The notes under the pieces were generated by a model, which saw only the letters and a program-made list of their open reading frames with translations, did not search any database and was not told where the DNA came from. A program made the translations under genes and the position numbers. Positions 1 to 7,980 of a stretch of 64,000 nt of DNA are shown piece after piece. The DNA is taken from positions 124,001 to 188,000 of the forward strand of contig WGMG01000007.1 in NCBI GenBank assembly GCA_016125185.1. Direction: 5' to 3'. The stretch's first letter is position 1; each line of letters starts with the position of its first letter. The stretch is from Armatimonadota bacterium (GTDB lineage Bacteria; Armatimonadota; Fimbriimonadia; Fimbriimonadales; Fimbriimonadaceae).

Positions 1-338
1 AATCCTCGCCCCCTCAACCTCAACGTTAAGGAGGGAAGCAGGCAAATGAGCCTGCTCGTGTTCCGTTATACACCAGCATAGTGCTATGTGCAAATACTAG
101 GTTTTGCAGTAGTTTGAATTCATCAACTAGTATGATAAGTGGTAAATTAAAGTTATAAAATAGATACCGAGAGAGCCGTAATGTATAATTAAATTGCTTT
201 AAATGTTTCGAGATAGTGTTATTTTTAATCGATGCAACTCTTTCGCATGAAGGTGTAAGATTATCGTTAAATCTTTAGTGCCCGGTGATAATGCCAGGCT
301 AGTATTGTTGCGGATGGGGAATATACTTCGGTTTCTCC
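1..338. other. AT-rich leader region without a gene
   Basis: This stretch is clearly richer in A and T than the rest of the window, especially from about 60 to 270. I see no reading frame with coding character, no tRNA and no convincing terminator. A short frame that starts at 278 runs out of frame into the following gene and looks like a shadow. The region probably holds the promoter of the PEP-CTERM gene at 339, but I cannot point to a good -35/-10 pair. Confidence 0.5.
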
Positions 339-1046
339 ATGACTCATCGATCCTTGCGCCTAGCCTTTATTCCTGCATTTGTGACTCTCGCTGGCGTTGC
401 CCACGCGTGGATTTACACCGACAACTACGAAGACTCAAGCCAGTTCGGCGTGAAGTTTCTGACCGGTGGAACCGTAACAACCTCGGCTAGAACGGAGAGC
501 GGCAATCGCTTTCTTCAAGTGACTTCTCATGGTGCATCGAACACAGGCGGACCGGCCAGCATGATGGTCGGAATCTATCGTACGATCCCCTTCGTCAGTC
601 AGTGGCCCTACTACGATCCGTCCAGCCAGGGTTCATTCGCCAACATACAGGTCGAACTTGATGGGCGCTACATTTCGTCAGTGGGCGACATCACTGCCAA
701 CCTGGGAATTCTCTTAATTCAAGGATCGCAAACATTCTATGCTTCGACGCCCGTTGCAATCACCTCGGCGAACTGGCAGCACTTCTCAACCGGTCCGATA
801 TCAGTAGGCTCCCTTCTCTCGCGCCAATCTGGAAATATTGATCTGTCGCCGACCGGAGCTCCAATCCTTGTCTGCGTTGGCCTTGACGCTCGCACTGGCG
901 ATTCGCTGTCGACAAACCAAGTAACTTTCGATATCGACAACCCCACGATTCAAACCGATGTCGTCCCCGAGCCCTCTGCATTCCTGGCGGTGCTTGGAGG
1001 ATTGTCCGTTCTTGGCCGCCGTCGAAAGATCAGTCGAATAGGTTAG
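339..1046 (+). CDS. PEP-CTERM sorting domain protein
   Basis: A 235-residue exported protein. The first 23 residues form a signal peptide (basic start, hydrophobic core, cleavage after AHA). The C-terminus has the full PEP-CTERM signal: VPEPSAF at about residue 210, a hydrophobic stretch LAVLGGLSVLG, then the basic tail RRRK. Known PEP-CTERM proteins are exported, cut and attached by an exosortase; no exosortase is in the window. The central 180 residues are rich in Ser, Thr, Asn and Gly and look like a beta-sandwich exoprotein, but I recognise no family. No strong ribosome binding site is visible, so the start rests on the signal peptide. The second PEP-CTERM gene lies 1.3 kb downstream. Confidence 0.85.
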   Translation: MTHRSLRLAFIPAFVTLAGVAHAWIYTDNYEDSSQFGVKFLTGGTVTTSARTESGNRFLQVTSHGASNTGGPASMMVGIYRTIPFVSQWPYYDPSSQGSFANIQVELDGRYISSVGDITANLGILLIQGSQTFYASTPVAITSANWQHFSTGPISVGSLLSRQSGNIDLSPTGAPILVCVGLDARTGDSLSTNQVTFDIDNPTIQTDVVPEPSAFLAVLGGLSVLGRRRKISRIG

Positions 1047-1143
1047 AGCTACTGCCCTTATTGCCTGGCAATGTCTAGCAAAAAGCATTCGGGCCAATAT
1101 TTGCCGAACATCGCCGGTGTAGATCAGTCATTGCGATCACCGA

Positions 1144-1608
1144 ATGACGACGAGCGAGCCCCTGCCTACAATGGTCTTCCTCCGGCGATGGGAGACAATC
1201 GGCTTGCGCCGTCTCATATATGGATCGTGGCGAACTCTGACCTTGCCGCTCGCAATCGTGCTCATGACGCCAGGCGCTCTCGGCCCGTCTATCAGCCAAA
1301 TGACTGCGATTGCTGCGTTAGCCCCCTCTTTTGCTCTGGTCGCTCTCCTGTTCGCGCCGCAAGGGCCCCATGCTGTGATCGTTGACGGACCCGTCCTTGG
1401 CCTCTACACTGGCAAAACGGTTCCAGATATATACGACCTGCGAGCCTTGGCGGCCATCGAAAGAAGGCTGGAAAGGGGAGACTGGATTCGCAAGCAAGTT
1501 CGCTTCTTTCTCATCTTCCAAGACGGTCGACGGATCGCGATCGGTCATGAGTATGAAAGGTACTATAGTCTGGTCCTTACCATACAGCGGGAATTCCTGT
1601 ATACTTAA
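1144..1608 (+). CDS. Small membrane protein, unknown function
   Basis: A frame of 154 residues with two hydrophobic segments near residues 30-50 and 54-70, followed by a charged C-terminal half of about 85 residues with beta-strand character (for example VRFFLIFQDGRRIAIGHEYE). That layout, two membrane segments plus a cytoplasmic domain, resembles PH-domain-like membrane proteins, but I cannot assign a family. It ends 21 bp before the helix-turn-helix gene and may share its transcript. The start at 1144 is not supported by a clear ribosome binding site; ATG at 1171 is an alternative. A 267-residue frame on the opposite strand (1318-2121) overlaps both genes and is a shadow. Confidence 0.6.
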   Translation: MTTSEPLPTMVFLRRWETIGLRRLIYGSWRTLTLPLAIVLMTPGALGPSISQMTAIAALAPSFALVALLFAPQGPHAVIVDGPVLGLYTGKTVPDIYDLRALAAIERRLERGDWIRKQVRFFLIFQDGRRIAIGHEYERYYSLVLTIQREFLYT

Positions 1609-1629
1609 GTTTGAGAAGATTTTCCAATT

Positions 1630-2241
1630 ATGAATCCGCGGTTCGAAGGGCAAGTCGCCAGCCTGAGGCTGAACGCCGAGCAAATTCATACTCTCATCTC
1701 TTCGCCTTGCAGCGAGGTCTTTGACGCGCTGAGCGCAATTGAGCCCCGCTCGGCCCGTGAAGTCGCAAGTGACATTGACCGTAGTCCCGCTAGCGTAGGC
1801 GAACAACTTGCCAAACTCCTCGACGTGAAGCTCATTATTCCGGCTGGCACCCGCAAGCGTCGATCCCGAACGGAGGCCCTCTACGTTCATGCCGGCATGG
1901 CTACTCAGCTCTTTCTCAATGACCTGACGTCGGACGGCATTGAGCAATACAAGCTTCGATTCAAGAGTCAAATGCGCCAAGCCGAACGACAGCACGATGC
2001 CGTTTACGGAGCCGTGGCGAACGATCCTTCGTACACGGACTTTCTCATCTACAAGTACCACACCCTCTTCGTGGATCGCGAGCGAGCCCTCCGCCTCAAA
2101 TTGGCCATCGCCGAACTTCAAAGCCTCATCCTGGAACTCTCAGAAACCAACGCCGATGCTCGTGAAGATGGCGAGTTTGTCCGAGTCCAATTCACGGTCA
2201 TGTCTCTGCCGACTCAGCAGGAGAGCAAACGTAGGACGTAA
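1630..2241 (+). CDS. ArsR-like winged-helix transcriptional regulator
   Basis: A 203-residue protein. Residues about 20-80 read as a winged helix-turn-helix of the ArsR type: EVFDALSAIEPRSAREVAS, the recognition helix around SPASVGEQLAKLLDVKLI, and a basic wing AGTRKRRSRTEALY. The remaining 120 residues are mostly helical and probably mediate dimerisation or ligand sensing. There are no clustered cysteines of the metal-sensing ArsR kind, so the effector is unknown. It follows the small membrane protein at 1144 by 21 bp, which suggests the two are co-transcribed. Confidence 0.75.
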   Translation: MNPRFEGQVASLRLNAEQIHTLISSPCSEVFDALSAIEPRSAREVASDIDRSPASVGEQLAKLLDVKLIIPAGTRKRRSRTEALYVHAGMATQLFLNDLTSDGIEQYKLRFKSQMRQAERQHDAVYGAVANDPSYTDFLIYKYHTLFVDRERALRLKLAIAELQSLILELSETNADAREDGEFVRVQFTVMSLPTQQESKRRT

Positions 2242-2304
2242 TCCCTAGAATCATTATATAATAGGAAAATACATATAGTCCGAGTATAATGTTCCACTAA
2301 AGCT

Positions 2305-3417
2305 ATGAAAGTGGTAACAACATATTCGTCGCGAGCCTTGGCTATTGGGGCCGCAATTGCATTGGGATCGATCTCCTCGGCCAATCAGGAATACGAGGTC
2401 GTCAACATTGGAAACTTGTCCGGCGCCGACTTCGGGCACGCCTCGGCCATCAACAACAGTAACGTGATCGTCGGTTGGTCATCGACTGGCGGAGTCAAAG
2501 ATGGTTTTCAGTGGTCAGAGCAGTACGGCATGATCGACATGAACATGTGGGGTTTCGACTCGTGCGTCATGAACGATATCAACGACAACGGACGAATGGT
2601 CGGAAGCTTCACCAAGGATGGGGTGACGAAGGGCTACATCCATGTGATGCCCTTCCCCGGCTTCAACTACATTTACTACAACGAACCGGTGGGCAACGAC
2701 ACCGACAGCCAAACTTTTGGCCTCAACAACTTCGAGCACATGGTCGGCAACACCGGCATCTCGCCGACCGATCGCCGCGCCGCGGGGTGGACCATCAATT
2801 TCGGAGGCTTCACCATTCCGGGCTATGGGCCGCAAGAGGCTTCGCAACTCTACTGCATCAACGATGCGGACACGATGGGTGGCTATGCCAAAGTGAACGG
2901 CACTCAGCGCGCGACCTTATTTTTCAACGACCAAACGCTGCTTGATCTGCACGGCGCTTTGCCGGGCGCAAACGCCAGCACGGTTTCCAATCTGAACGAC
3001 CAAGGCTGGGCAACCGGAATCTATCACAATGCCAATAACGTGACGTGGTCGTTCCTCTACAACCCGGAACTAGGCGTTCAAACCTTCGAAAACCTCGCCG
3101 GTTGGGACTCCATGAGCTTCCATGAAGTCTCGGGTAACGGAGTGATCGTGGGGACAGGCTTTGGCGGTCGAAACGGAGATCGTGCCACTCGATGGACCCA
3201 GGAAACTGGTCTCCTCGACCTCAATTCCTTGATCTCGGCCAATACCGGCTGGGTGCTCCAAGACGCGACCGACGTCAACGAGAACGGATACATCATCGGC
3301 ACCGGAACCTACAACGGGGTCCAAAGCAACTTCTTGCTGAAGCCCGTCCCCGAACCCGCTGGTATCCTCGCCCTCGGCCTTGGATGCCTCGCCCTCCTTC
3401 GCCGTCGAAAGAGCTGA
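2305..3417 (+). CDS. HAF-repeat PEP-CTERM exoprotein
   Basis: A 370-residue secreted protein. The N-terminal signal peptide is cleaved near residue 26 (SSA-NQE). The body has at least seven HAF-type repeats with the core N-x-G/N-x-hydrophobic-V-G, seen as INNSNVIVGWS, INDNGRMVGSF, LNNFEHMVGN, INDADTMGGYA, LNDQGWATGIY, VSGNGVIVGTG and VNENGYIIGTG. Such repeats form beta-propeller-like folds. The C-terminus has VPEPAG, a hydrophobic stretch and RRRKS, a complete PEP-CTERM signal. A TATAAT-like hexamer at 2285-2290 lies 15 bp upstream of the start and could be part of a promoter. The ligand or role of the repeat domain is unknown. Confidence 0.88.
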   Translation: MKVVTTYSSRALAIGAAIALGSISSANQEYEVVNIGNLSGADFGHASAINNSNVIVGWSSTGGVKDGFQWSEQYGMIDMNMWGFDSCVMNDINDNGRMVGSFTKDGVTKGYIHVMPFPGFNYIYYNEPVGNDTDSQTFGLNNFEHMVGNTGISPTDRRAAGWTINFGGFTIPGYGPQEASQLYCINDADTMGGYAKVNGTQRATLFFNDQTLLDLHGALPGANASTVSNLNDQGWATGIYHNANNVTWSFLYNPELGVQTFENLAGWDSMSFHEVSGNGVIVGTGFGGRNGDRATRWTQETGLLDLNSLISANTGWVLQDATDVNENGYIIGTGTYNGVQSNFLLKPVPEPAGILALGLGCLALLRRRKS

Positions 3418-3763
3418 ACCGTAGCCATCGCATGATTGATTCTCCCTCGCTGGCCGAGGGAAGAGTCCGCAAGAGGTCTAGCTCTAGAGGCAAGACCGAC
3501 GTGGATGTGAACAAAATGAACAGGTGGGAGTGGATTGTATCAACCTTGAGGTGCGAGCCAATGTGGCACTGGTAAAGACATCTGCGCGTCCGCCGAAGTC
3601 CGACGACGAAGGAGGGCGAAGTTGGGTTGACCGGTACTGATAGTGTTAGGGGATAGGCCTCTCCCGCGTGCAAAGCGACCAAAAGAGACGAGCCTTCCGA
3701 AACAAGCTGACTACTCCCCAAGTGATACAATGGCTCTATGAACGCTCCGGGAGGAGAAGGGAA
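3418..3763. other. Spacer holding a 94-bp repeat element
   Basis: There is no gene here. The left part (3438-3531) holds the dispersed repeat listed separately. The rest, up to the strong ribosome binding site before 3764, shows no coding character. A 198-residue open frame on the minus strand crosses this spacer and both flanking genes; it is low-complexity and I treat it as a shadow. Confidence 0.6.
3438..3531. repeat. 94-bp dispersed intergenic repeat, copy 1
   Basis: This block aligns without gaps to 60339-60432, with about 78 of 94 positions identical by eye. It has internal symmetry: CCCTCG-ctgg-CGAGGG near the left end, and a second imperfect hairpin GGTCT...AGACC near 3475-3497. It starts 21 bp after the stop of the HAF-repeat gene. 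Structured intergenic repeats of this sort behave as REP-like elements in other bacteria; whether it is mobile, structural or a transcript-end signal is not visible here. Confidence 0.75.
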
Positions 3764-4210
3764 ATGCTGATCGCAACGATGGCGTTCATCGTTGGCGTAG
3801 ATTGGGGAGCAAAACCTCTGTCTTTTCCGGCCGACGCGAGTCGCATTCAGTTTGACGTTTATCTGCCAAAGGCCAGCGAAGGTTGCCAAATCGAAAGGAC
3901 TAGCATCGTTTGGATTCCCACATTAGCGGACTTTCCGGCCCGTCAGCCGAGGCAAGCGGTCCTCTTCGAGCTCAAAGCAAAGGGAGGAGCCTCGATCCAA
4001 CTGCTTGAAACTCCAACCAAAAACAGCCAGTACCGTGAAATTCTCGGCGAAATACTATCCCAGGGATATTTGCGGACCGGGCCTCAGAAAGGTGAAAGCT
4101 GGCCAAGCATCGAAAAAGGTGCGACCAGCATCTGCATCTTGACCAAGTCATTTGACTATCCATACCTCTACAAGTGGAGTGAGGGCTTGGTGCTCTTTCA
4201 GAAATCCTAG
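3764..4210 (+). CDS. Hypothetical protein
   Basis: A 148-residue protein with no family I recognise. I start it at ATG 3764, not at the GTG 96 bp upstream, because a near-ideal ribosome binding site (GGAGGAGAAGG) ends about 4 bases before that ATG. The first 12 residues are hydrophobic, followed by mixed alpha/beta sequence with the strands QAVLFELKAKGG and ATSICILTKS. It ends 4 bp before the GTG of the HAD phosphatase gene, so the two are likely co-transcribed. It could be a small enzyme or an adaptor. Confidence 0.55.
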   Translation: MLIATMAFIVGVDWGAKPLSFPADASRIQFDVYLPKASEGCQIERTSIVWIPTLADFPARQPRQAVLFELKAKGGASIQLLETPTKNSQYREILGEILSQGYLRTGPQKGESWPSIEKGATSICILTKSFDYPYLYKWSEGLVLFQKS

Positions 4211-4214
4211 TCCC

Positions 4215-4826
4215 GTGCTGGATCGCATTCTGAGCAAAAGAGGGGTCCTTCTCGATCTCGACGGAACCCTCGTCGAATACGCAAGAAACTACGCCTCCTT
4301 CGCCGCCGATTTGGCCGAGAGGTTTGAAATCTCGGACCCGAAGTCTTTTCTCGAAATCTATCACCAACAAATCGTCCAAGATGGCCGCGTCACATTTCGC
4401 GAGAGTATCGAGAGGTCCTTGCAGGTGATCGGGGCGTCAAAGCCGCAGGACTTCGACCACCTGGTTCAAATTTCGGTTGACCAATATGCAGATGGAATCT
4501 CGCGCCTGCCTCACACCAGCAAACTCCTCGAACTCCTCGAAGGTCTGCCGAAGGCGATCGTCTCCAATGGACCCAGCGACATGCAGCGCGCCGCCATCGC
4601 GTCGGCCAGACTGCATGACGACTTCCAATCCATCCTGATCTCTGGTGATGCCGACGTCGCTGTCCGAAAACCCGCTGCCGAAATCTTTCGCCTTGCATGC
4701 CGCCGCCTCGAACTCCCGCCCGGCGAAGTAGTGATGATTGGCGACAACCAACTCGCCGATATCGAAGGCGCCCAAAGCGCGGGAATCGAGGCTCTTCACA
4801 TCGACGAGATCATCTCCTGCCTCTAA
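4215..4826 (+). CDS. HAD-superfamily hydrolase (phosphatase)
   Basis: A 203-residue haloacid-dehalogenase-type phosphatase. Motif I is [11 protein letters not shown] close to the N-terminus (nucleophile and acid/base aspartates), motif II is the serine of IVSNGPSD, motif III is the lysine in VRKPAAEIF, and motif IV is [15 protein letters not shown] helical cap lies between motifs I and II, as in class C1 phosphatases such as phosphoglycolate phosphatase and YjjG-type nucleotidases; the substrate cannot be told from sequence. I choose GTG 4215, since motif I then sits about ten residues from the start as usual; a longer frame from 4152 overlaps the previous gene by 59 bp. Confidence 0.85.
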   Translation: MLDRILSKRGVLLDLDGTLVEYARNYASFAADLAERFEISDPKSFLEIYHQQIVQDGRVTFRESIERSLQVIGASKPQDFDHLVQISVDQYADGISRLPHTSKLLELLEGLPKAIVSNGPSDMQRAAIASARLHDDFQSILISGDADVAVRKPAAEIFRLACRRLELPPGEVVMIGDNQLADIEGAQSAGIEALHIDEIISCL

Positions 4827-4877
4827 AAAGGTTCGCCGTCGAAACAAACCCAATCTCGAAATAGGTAACCAACCTTT

Positions 4878-4954
4878 CAGAAGGCAGAAGGCAGAAGGCA
4901 GAAGGCAGAAGGCAGAAGGCAGAAGGCAGAAGGCAGAAGGCAGAAGGCAGAAGG
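4878..4954. repeat. 11-copy tandem heptamer CAGAAGG
   Basis: Eleven perfect, head-to-tail copies of the 7-base unit CAGAAGG (77 bp), starting 52 bp after the stop of the HAD phosphatase gene. The array lacks spacers and so is not a CRISPR. A 7-base period would shift frame with each unit change, but it lies outside any gene I accept. Such arrays change length by strand slippage and are often variable between strains. Confidence 0.95.
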
Positions 4955-5013
4955 CTCCAAATTTGTCACAAACGAAGCTATCCCTTGGCGAACGGATTCA
5001 CGAGTAAGGGCAT

Positions 5014-5063
5014 CTGGCGAATGGAGCGCAGCGATATCCCGCTCTGCGGGACCGTGCGATTGA
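5014..5063. repeat. 50-bp hairpin repeat, copy A
   Basis: Nearly identical to 5273-5323 (four substitutions and one single-base indel by eye). The core contains TCCCGCtctGCGGGA, a perfect 6-bp stem with a 3-base loop, preceded by the motif GAGCGcAGCGA. The same GAGCG-n-AGCG motif recurs near 19569, 19640 and 60410. Confidence 0.8.
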
Positions 5064-5272
5064 GTGCAATCTCTTGAACAAGCCTATTAGCCACGCTCCT
5101 CCACTGGGGGAGGTGGCGTCCCGATCACTCAAAACAAACTATCGAAGCATATGATCGGGACGACGGAGGGGAGGACACAAAGCTGCTAGCAACCCCAACA
5201 TGAGCGAAGGGCCCACCTCTGTTCCCATCATCCGAACGAGCCCCAAACCGGTCATCCCTTGGCAAGAAATAC

Positions 5273-5323
5273 CTGGCGAATGGAGCGCTAGCGACATCCC
5301 GCCTTGCGGGACCGTGGGATTGA
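5273..5323. repeat. 50-bp hairpin repeat, copy B
   Basis: Second copy of the repeat at 5014-5063, in the same orientation and 210 bp away. The stem TCCCGCcttGCGGGA is kept although its loop differs, which suggests the hairpin rather than the exact sequence is what persists. Confidence 0.8.
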
Positions 5324-5351
5324 CGACTAAACCGACGAGCCCTATGCCCTC

Positions 5352-5696
5352 CTATGCCCCCTTCGGCTTCCACAACCCAATCACATTCCCACCCGGATCC
5401 GAAATCCACGCAAACGTTCCCATCGGAATCGGCACCGGACCGACGATCAAAGTCCCGCCGAGCTCTTTTGCCTTCTCGATCGACGCTTCGACATCGTCCA
5501 CCTGCACATAAAACGTCGTGTACTGGTGGGGCTCATGCCCCAGCGAAGTGATCTGTCCCGGAATGCCTTCGCCTGTGTCGATCATCGCCCCCGTAGGTGT
5601 CGACGAGAGGTTCCAATCGAAGAGCGAAGAGTAGAACTGGCTGGTGGACTCCGAGTCTCGGCATCCGATTTCGAAAAAGACAACAGGATTTGACAT
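5352..5696 (-). CDS. VOC-family (glyoxalase/bleomycin resistance-like) protein
   Basis: A 114-residue single-domain protein of the vicinal oxygen chelate superfamily. It opens with PVVFFEIGCRDSESTSQFYS, the usual first beta-alpha unit, and closes with TFAWISDPGGNVIGLWKP, the typical D-P-x-G-N-x-hydrophobic-G-L-W ending. Members bind a divalent metal and act as lyases, dioxygenases or drug-binding proteins; this one is of the short, unassigned kind. I use ATG 5696 because an AGGA-type ribosome binding site is better spaced there than for ATG 5702. It lies 62 bp downstream of hutI on the same strand and may be the last gene of that transcript. Confidence 0.85.
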   Translation of the reverse strand: MSNPVVFFEIGCRDSESTSQFYSSLFDWNLSSTPTGAMIDTGEGIPGQITSLGHEPHQYTTFYVQVDDVEASIEKAKELGGTLIVGPVPIPMGTFAWISDPGGNVIGLWKPKGA

Positions 5697-5758
5697 GCCC
5701 ATATCCTAACCCATTCTTGTTAAGACTTGAAAACGCAGAATAAAAATATCTCGACCAA

Positions 5759-6991
5759 CTAGCCGGAGAAAAGGCACGATCCCTGTGCCAAAACGTGCCG
5801 AATTGGCGAAAACCCAATCCAATAAGCAATCTCTCGATAGTCCTTCAAACCCCAAATCACGAGGTCGCCCTGCTTGTCCGGTTCGAGGCTCCCAACCCGA
5901 TGCCCCCGCTTCAAAGAATAAGCCGCATTGATCGTACACGCCGTCAGCGCTTCCGCCACCGACAGACCCATCTTCGTCACCGCCAAGGACATACAGAACG
6001 GAAGCGATGGAGTCGGCGATGATCCCGGATTGAAGTCACTCGCAAGTACGACTGGCAAGCCAATCTCCTTCATGAACGCAAAGTCTGGGTACTTATCCGC
6101 GCGGATGCCGTAGACCGAACCGGGCAGGAGAACCGGCATCGTCCGGCTCTGGTCCATACAAGCCAATCCCTCCTTCCCCGAATATTCAAGGTGGTCGGCT
6201 GTATCAGCTTGTAGTTGGGTTGCCAGTAAAGCCCCGCCCGAATCCCGCATCTGGTCCACGTGGAGCCGCACCCCAAGCCCCAACGCCTTCGCCGCTTCCG
6301 CATATCGCGTCGCATCCTTCTTATCGAAGTACTTGTCCTCGACAAACATATCGACGTACTCGCAATGCTCTCGAATCTTCGGCAACATATCGTGAATCAC
6401 AAAGTCCAGGTACTCAACGTTGGAACGCGCTTCCGGCGGCACCGCATGAGCCCCCAGGAAGGTGCGAACGACTGTCAAACCACTGGTCGCTAGGTCCTTG
6501 GCAACCCGAAGCATCTTCAGTTCGGTCTCTAAATCGAGCCCATAACCGGACTTGATTTCCGCCGTTGTGGTCCCACATCGAACCATCCACTGCGCATGCT
6601 TCAAAGACTGCTGGTAAAGATCGCTCTCCGAGGCTTCCCGAGTCTTGCGAACCGTCGAGAGAATTCCGCCTCCCCGGGCCGCGATCTCCTGATAAGACAT
6701 TCCCGTCGCGCGCTCTTCAAACTCATCCGCGCGATCCCCAGCAAATACGGCATGCGTGTGCGCATCGACCAGCCCCGGCGTGACCACTCCGCCCGCCGCG
6801 TCATATTCGTCGTCGGCCGTAAAGGAAGGTGCGTCCGACGACAATCCCGCAAAAACAACCTGTCCCGCTACGATATGGACCTCGCCATCGGAAACGAGTC
6901 CGATATCCGACATCTCACCTCCCGCTCGCCCGCGCTGAGAGCCGCGCATCGTCACCAACTGGCCGATATTGCGAACGGCAACGCGGCTCAC
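5759..6991 (-). CDS. hutI: Imidazolonepropionase
   Basis: A 410-residue amidohydrolase that opens the ring of 4-imidazolone-5-propionate to give N-formimino-glutamate, step three of histidine breakdown. The metal motif VTPGLVDAHTHAVFAGDRA is at about residues 70-89. Further family marks are EIKSGYGLDLETELKMLR, the HVDQ motif and LASDFNPGSSPTPSLPFCM, which carries the conserved metal-binding aspartate. The length matches bacterial HutI. The start overlaps the hutG stop by 4 bp, showing translational coupling in a hutH-U-G-I operon. Confidence 0.96.
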   Translation of the reverse strand: MSRVAVRNIGQLVTMRGSQRGRAGGEMSDIGLVSDGEVHIVAGQVVFAGLSSDAPSFTADDEYDAAGGVVTPGLVDAHTHAVFAGDRADEFEERATGMSYQEIAARGGGILSTVRKTREASESDLYQQSLKHAQWMVRCGTTTAEIKSGYGLDLETELKMLRVAKDLATSGLTVVRTFLGAHAVPPEARSNVEYLDFVIHDMLPKIREHCEYVDMFVEDKYFDKKDATRYAEAAKALGLGVRLHVDQMRDSGGALLATQLQADTADHLEYSGKEGLACMDQSRTMPVLLPGSVYGIRADKYPDFAFMKEIGLPVVLASDFNPGSSPTPSLPFCMSLAVTKMGLSVAEALTACTINAAYSLKRGHRVGSLEPDKQGDLVIWGLKDYREIAYWIGFSPIRHVLAQGSCLFSG

Positions 6992-7878
6992 GAGCTAGCC
7001 AGCACTCCCGAAGCAAACTCTAGCAAGCACGCTGCCGCCGCCATACTGGTCGCCGAATTGATGTCGAGTTCAGGATCGAGCTCGACTAGGTCCATCACTA
7101 GCACCTTGGGATTCGCACCCGCAACTTGTGCCGCCTGACGAATATGATGTGGAGTCAGACCGCCGGGACGAGACCCCGGACACCCCGGCGCAAAAGCTCG
7201 GTCCATCACGTCGAGGTCGAGATCGAAATAGACGGCTTGGCATCGGTCGGCCAGTCGCTCCAATTCGGTCTCGAACAGAATTTCAAAATCCCCAGAATGG
7301 CAAAGCTCGGACGACACGGTTCGGATTCCCTGCGAGACCCCAAAACGAGCGTACTCCGGCGAATTCGCAAATGACTGAATCCCAATCTGAACGACATTGC
7401 TCCCTAACAACCCGTCCGACAGCAGTCCCCGAACTGGATTGCCGTTCATCGGCCCGTCGTCCAGGTGCCGCAAATCGAGGTGAGCATCGAGAGTAATCAA
7501 CCCGATCTCCGTCAACGGCTTGCCAAGAGCTTTGGCCAGCGCATTCACGCCCAAGCGGGTGACTCCGTTATCGCCTCCCAACAAGACTGTCGGACCGCTG
7601 GCCATGATGCTTGAAAGCGTCTCGACTTCAACCGTGTCCTCGTGGTCGATCGCCTTCGCATGGCGCACGTCCGAGAAGTTGTAGAACGTCTGTGTGCTGT
7701 ACCGAAACAGCGCTTCGCGGATCGCGGCGGGAGCTAGGTGGCAGGACCCCGGCGTCACTGACCGGTTGATCGGCACCCCGACCACATGAAGCTCGACATG
7801 GGGTTCCAAGCTCTCGCCTTTCAGCCATGCAGATGCTCGATTCCAGCCCGGGTCGTCGTACGCCATTGTCCTGTTCAC
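6988..7878 (-). CDS. hutG: Arginase-family formimidoylglutamase (probable HutG)
   Basis: A 296-residue ureohydrolase-fold protein. The dimanganese motifs are LITLDAHLDLR (DAHxD) and YFDLDLDVMDRAFAPGCPG (DxDxxD). The first motif, GGDHS in arginases, reads VLLGGDNGVT, so the usual histidine ligand is an asparagine. Its place between hutU and hutI argues for hydrolysis of N-formimino-glutamate to glutamate and formamide; agmatinase or another ureohydrolase is possible by sequence alone. It starts with GTG 7878; an in-frame ATG at 7866 is an alternative. The stop overlaps the hutI start by 4 bp, while about 100 bp separate it from hutU. Confidence 0.85.
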   Translation of the reverse strand: MNRTMAYDDPGWNRASAWLKGESLEPHVELHVVGVPINRSVTPGSCHLAPAAIREALFRYSTQTFYNFSDVRHAKAIDHEDTVEVETLSSIMASGPTVLLGGDNGVTRLGVNALAKALGKPLTEIGLITLDAHLDLRHLDDGPMNGNPVRGLLSDGLLGSNVVQIGIQSFANSPEYARFGVSQGIRTVSSELCHSGDFEILFETELERLADRCQAVYFDLDLDVMDRAFAPGCPGSRPGGLTPHHIRQAAQVAGANPKVLVMDLVELDPELDINSATSMAAAACLLEFASGVLASS

Positions 7879-7917
7879 TAGGTTACACGGTGGAGCGCCA
7901 TAAGTTGGTGAAAAGCC

Positions 7918-7950
7918 GAAGCTACCTCTCTGGCGAGAGAGGTCGGTGAG
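7918..7950. repeat. Hairpin in the hutU-hutG gap
   Basis: The 102-bp gap between hutU and hutG contains ACCTCTC-tggc-GAGAGGT, a perfect 7-bp stem with a 4-base loop. It has no run of T after it on the transcribed strand, so it looks more like an mRNA-stabilising or REP-like element than a terminator. Its shape is similar to the CCCTCG-ctgg-CGAGGG hairpin of the 94-bp repeat. Confidence 0.5.
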
Positions 7951-7980
7951 TGCCCACGAACCGGGAGAGTCGCATCAAAG

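Larger units (their letters stand above)
4827..5351. other. Repeat-rich intergenic region
   Basis: No gene is supported in these 525 bases. The region holds, in order, an 11-copy heptamer array (4878-4954), one copy of a 50-bp repeat (5014-5063), the inverted repeat CCTCC-actg-GGGGAGG around 5098-5113, a stem with 10-bp arms GTCCCGATCA/TGATCGGGAC (5118-5127 and 5152-5161), and the second copy of the 50-bp repeat (5273-5323). Open frames that cross it encode low-complexity sequence. Confidence 0.7.

Noticed and set aside
1318-2121. A 267-residue open frame on the minus strand
   Set aside because: It covers the small membrane protein and helix-turn-helix genes, whose own sequences make better proteins.
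3293-3889. A 198-residue open frame on the minus strand that spans the 94-bp repeat
   Set aside because: It overlaps two plus-strand genes and its similarity to a frame at 60326-60508 arises from the shared repeat only.
4878-4954. CRISPR array
   Set aside because: The 7-base units are directly adjacent without spacers, and no cas gene is present.
4738-5007. An 89-residue open frame through the heptamer array
   Set aside because: It encodes a simple repeat of Gln, Lys, Ala, Glu, Gly and Arg, overlaps the HAD gene and has no ribosome binding site.
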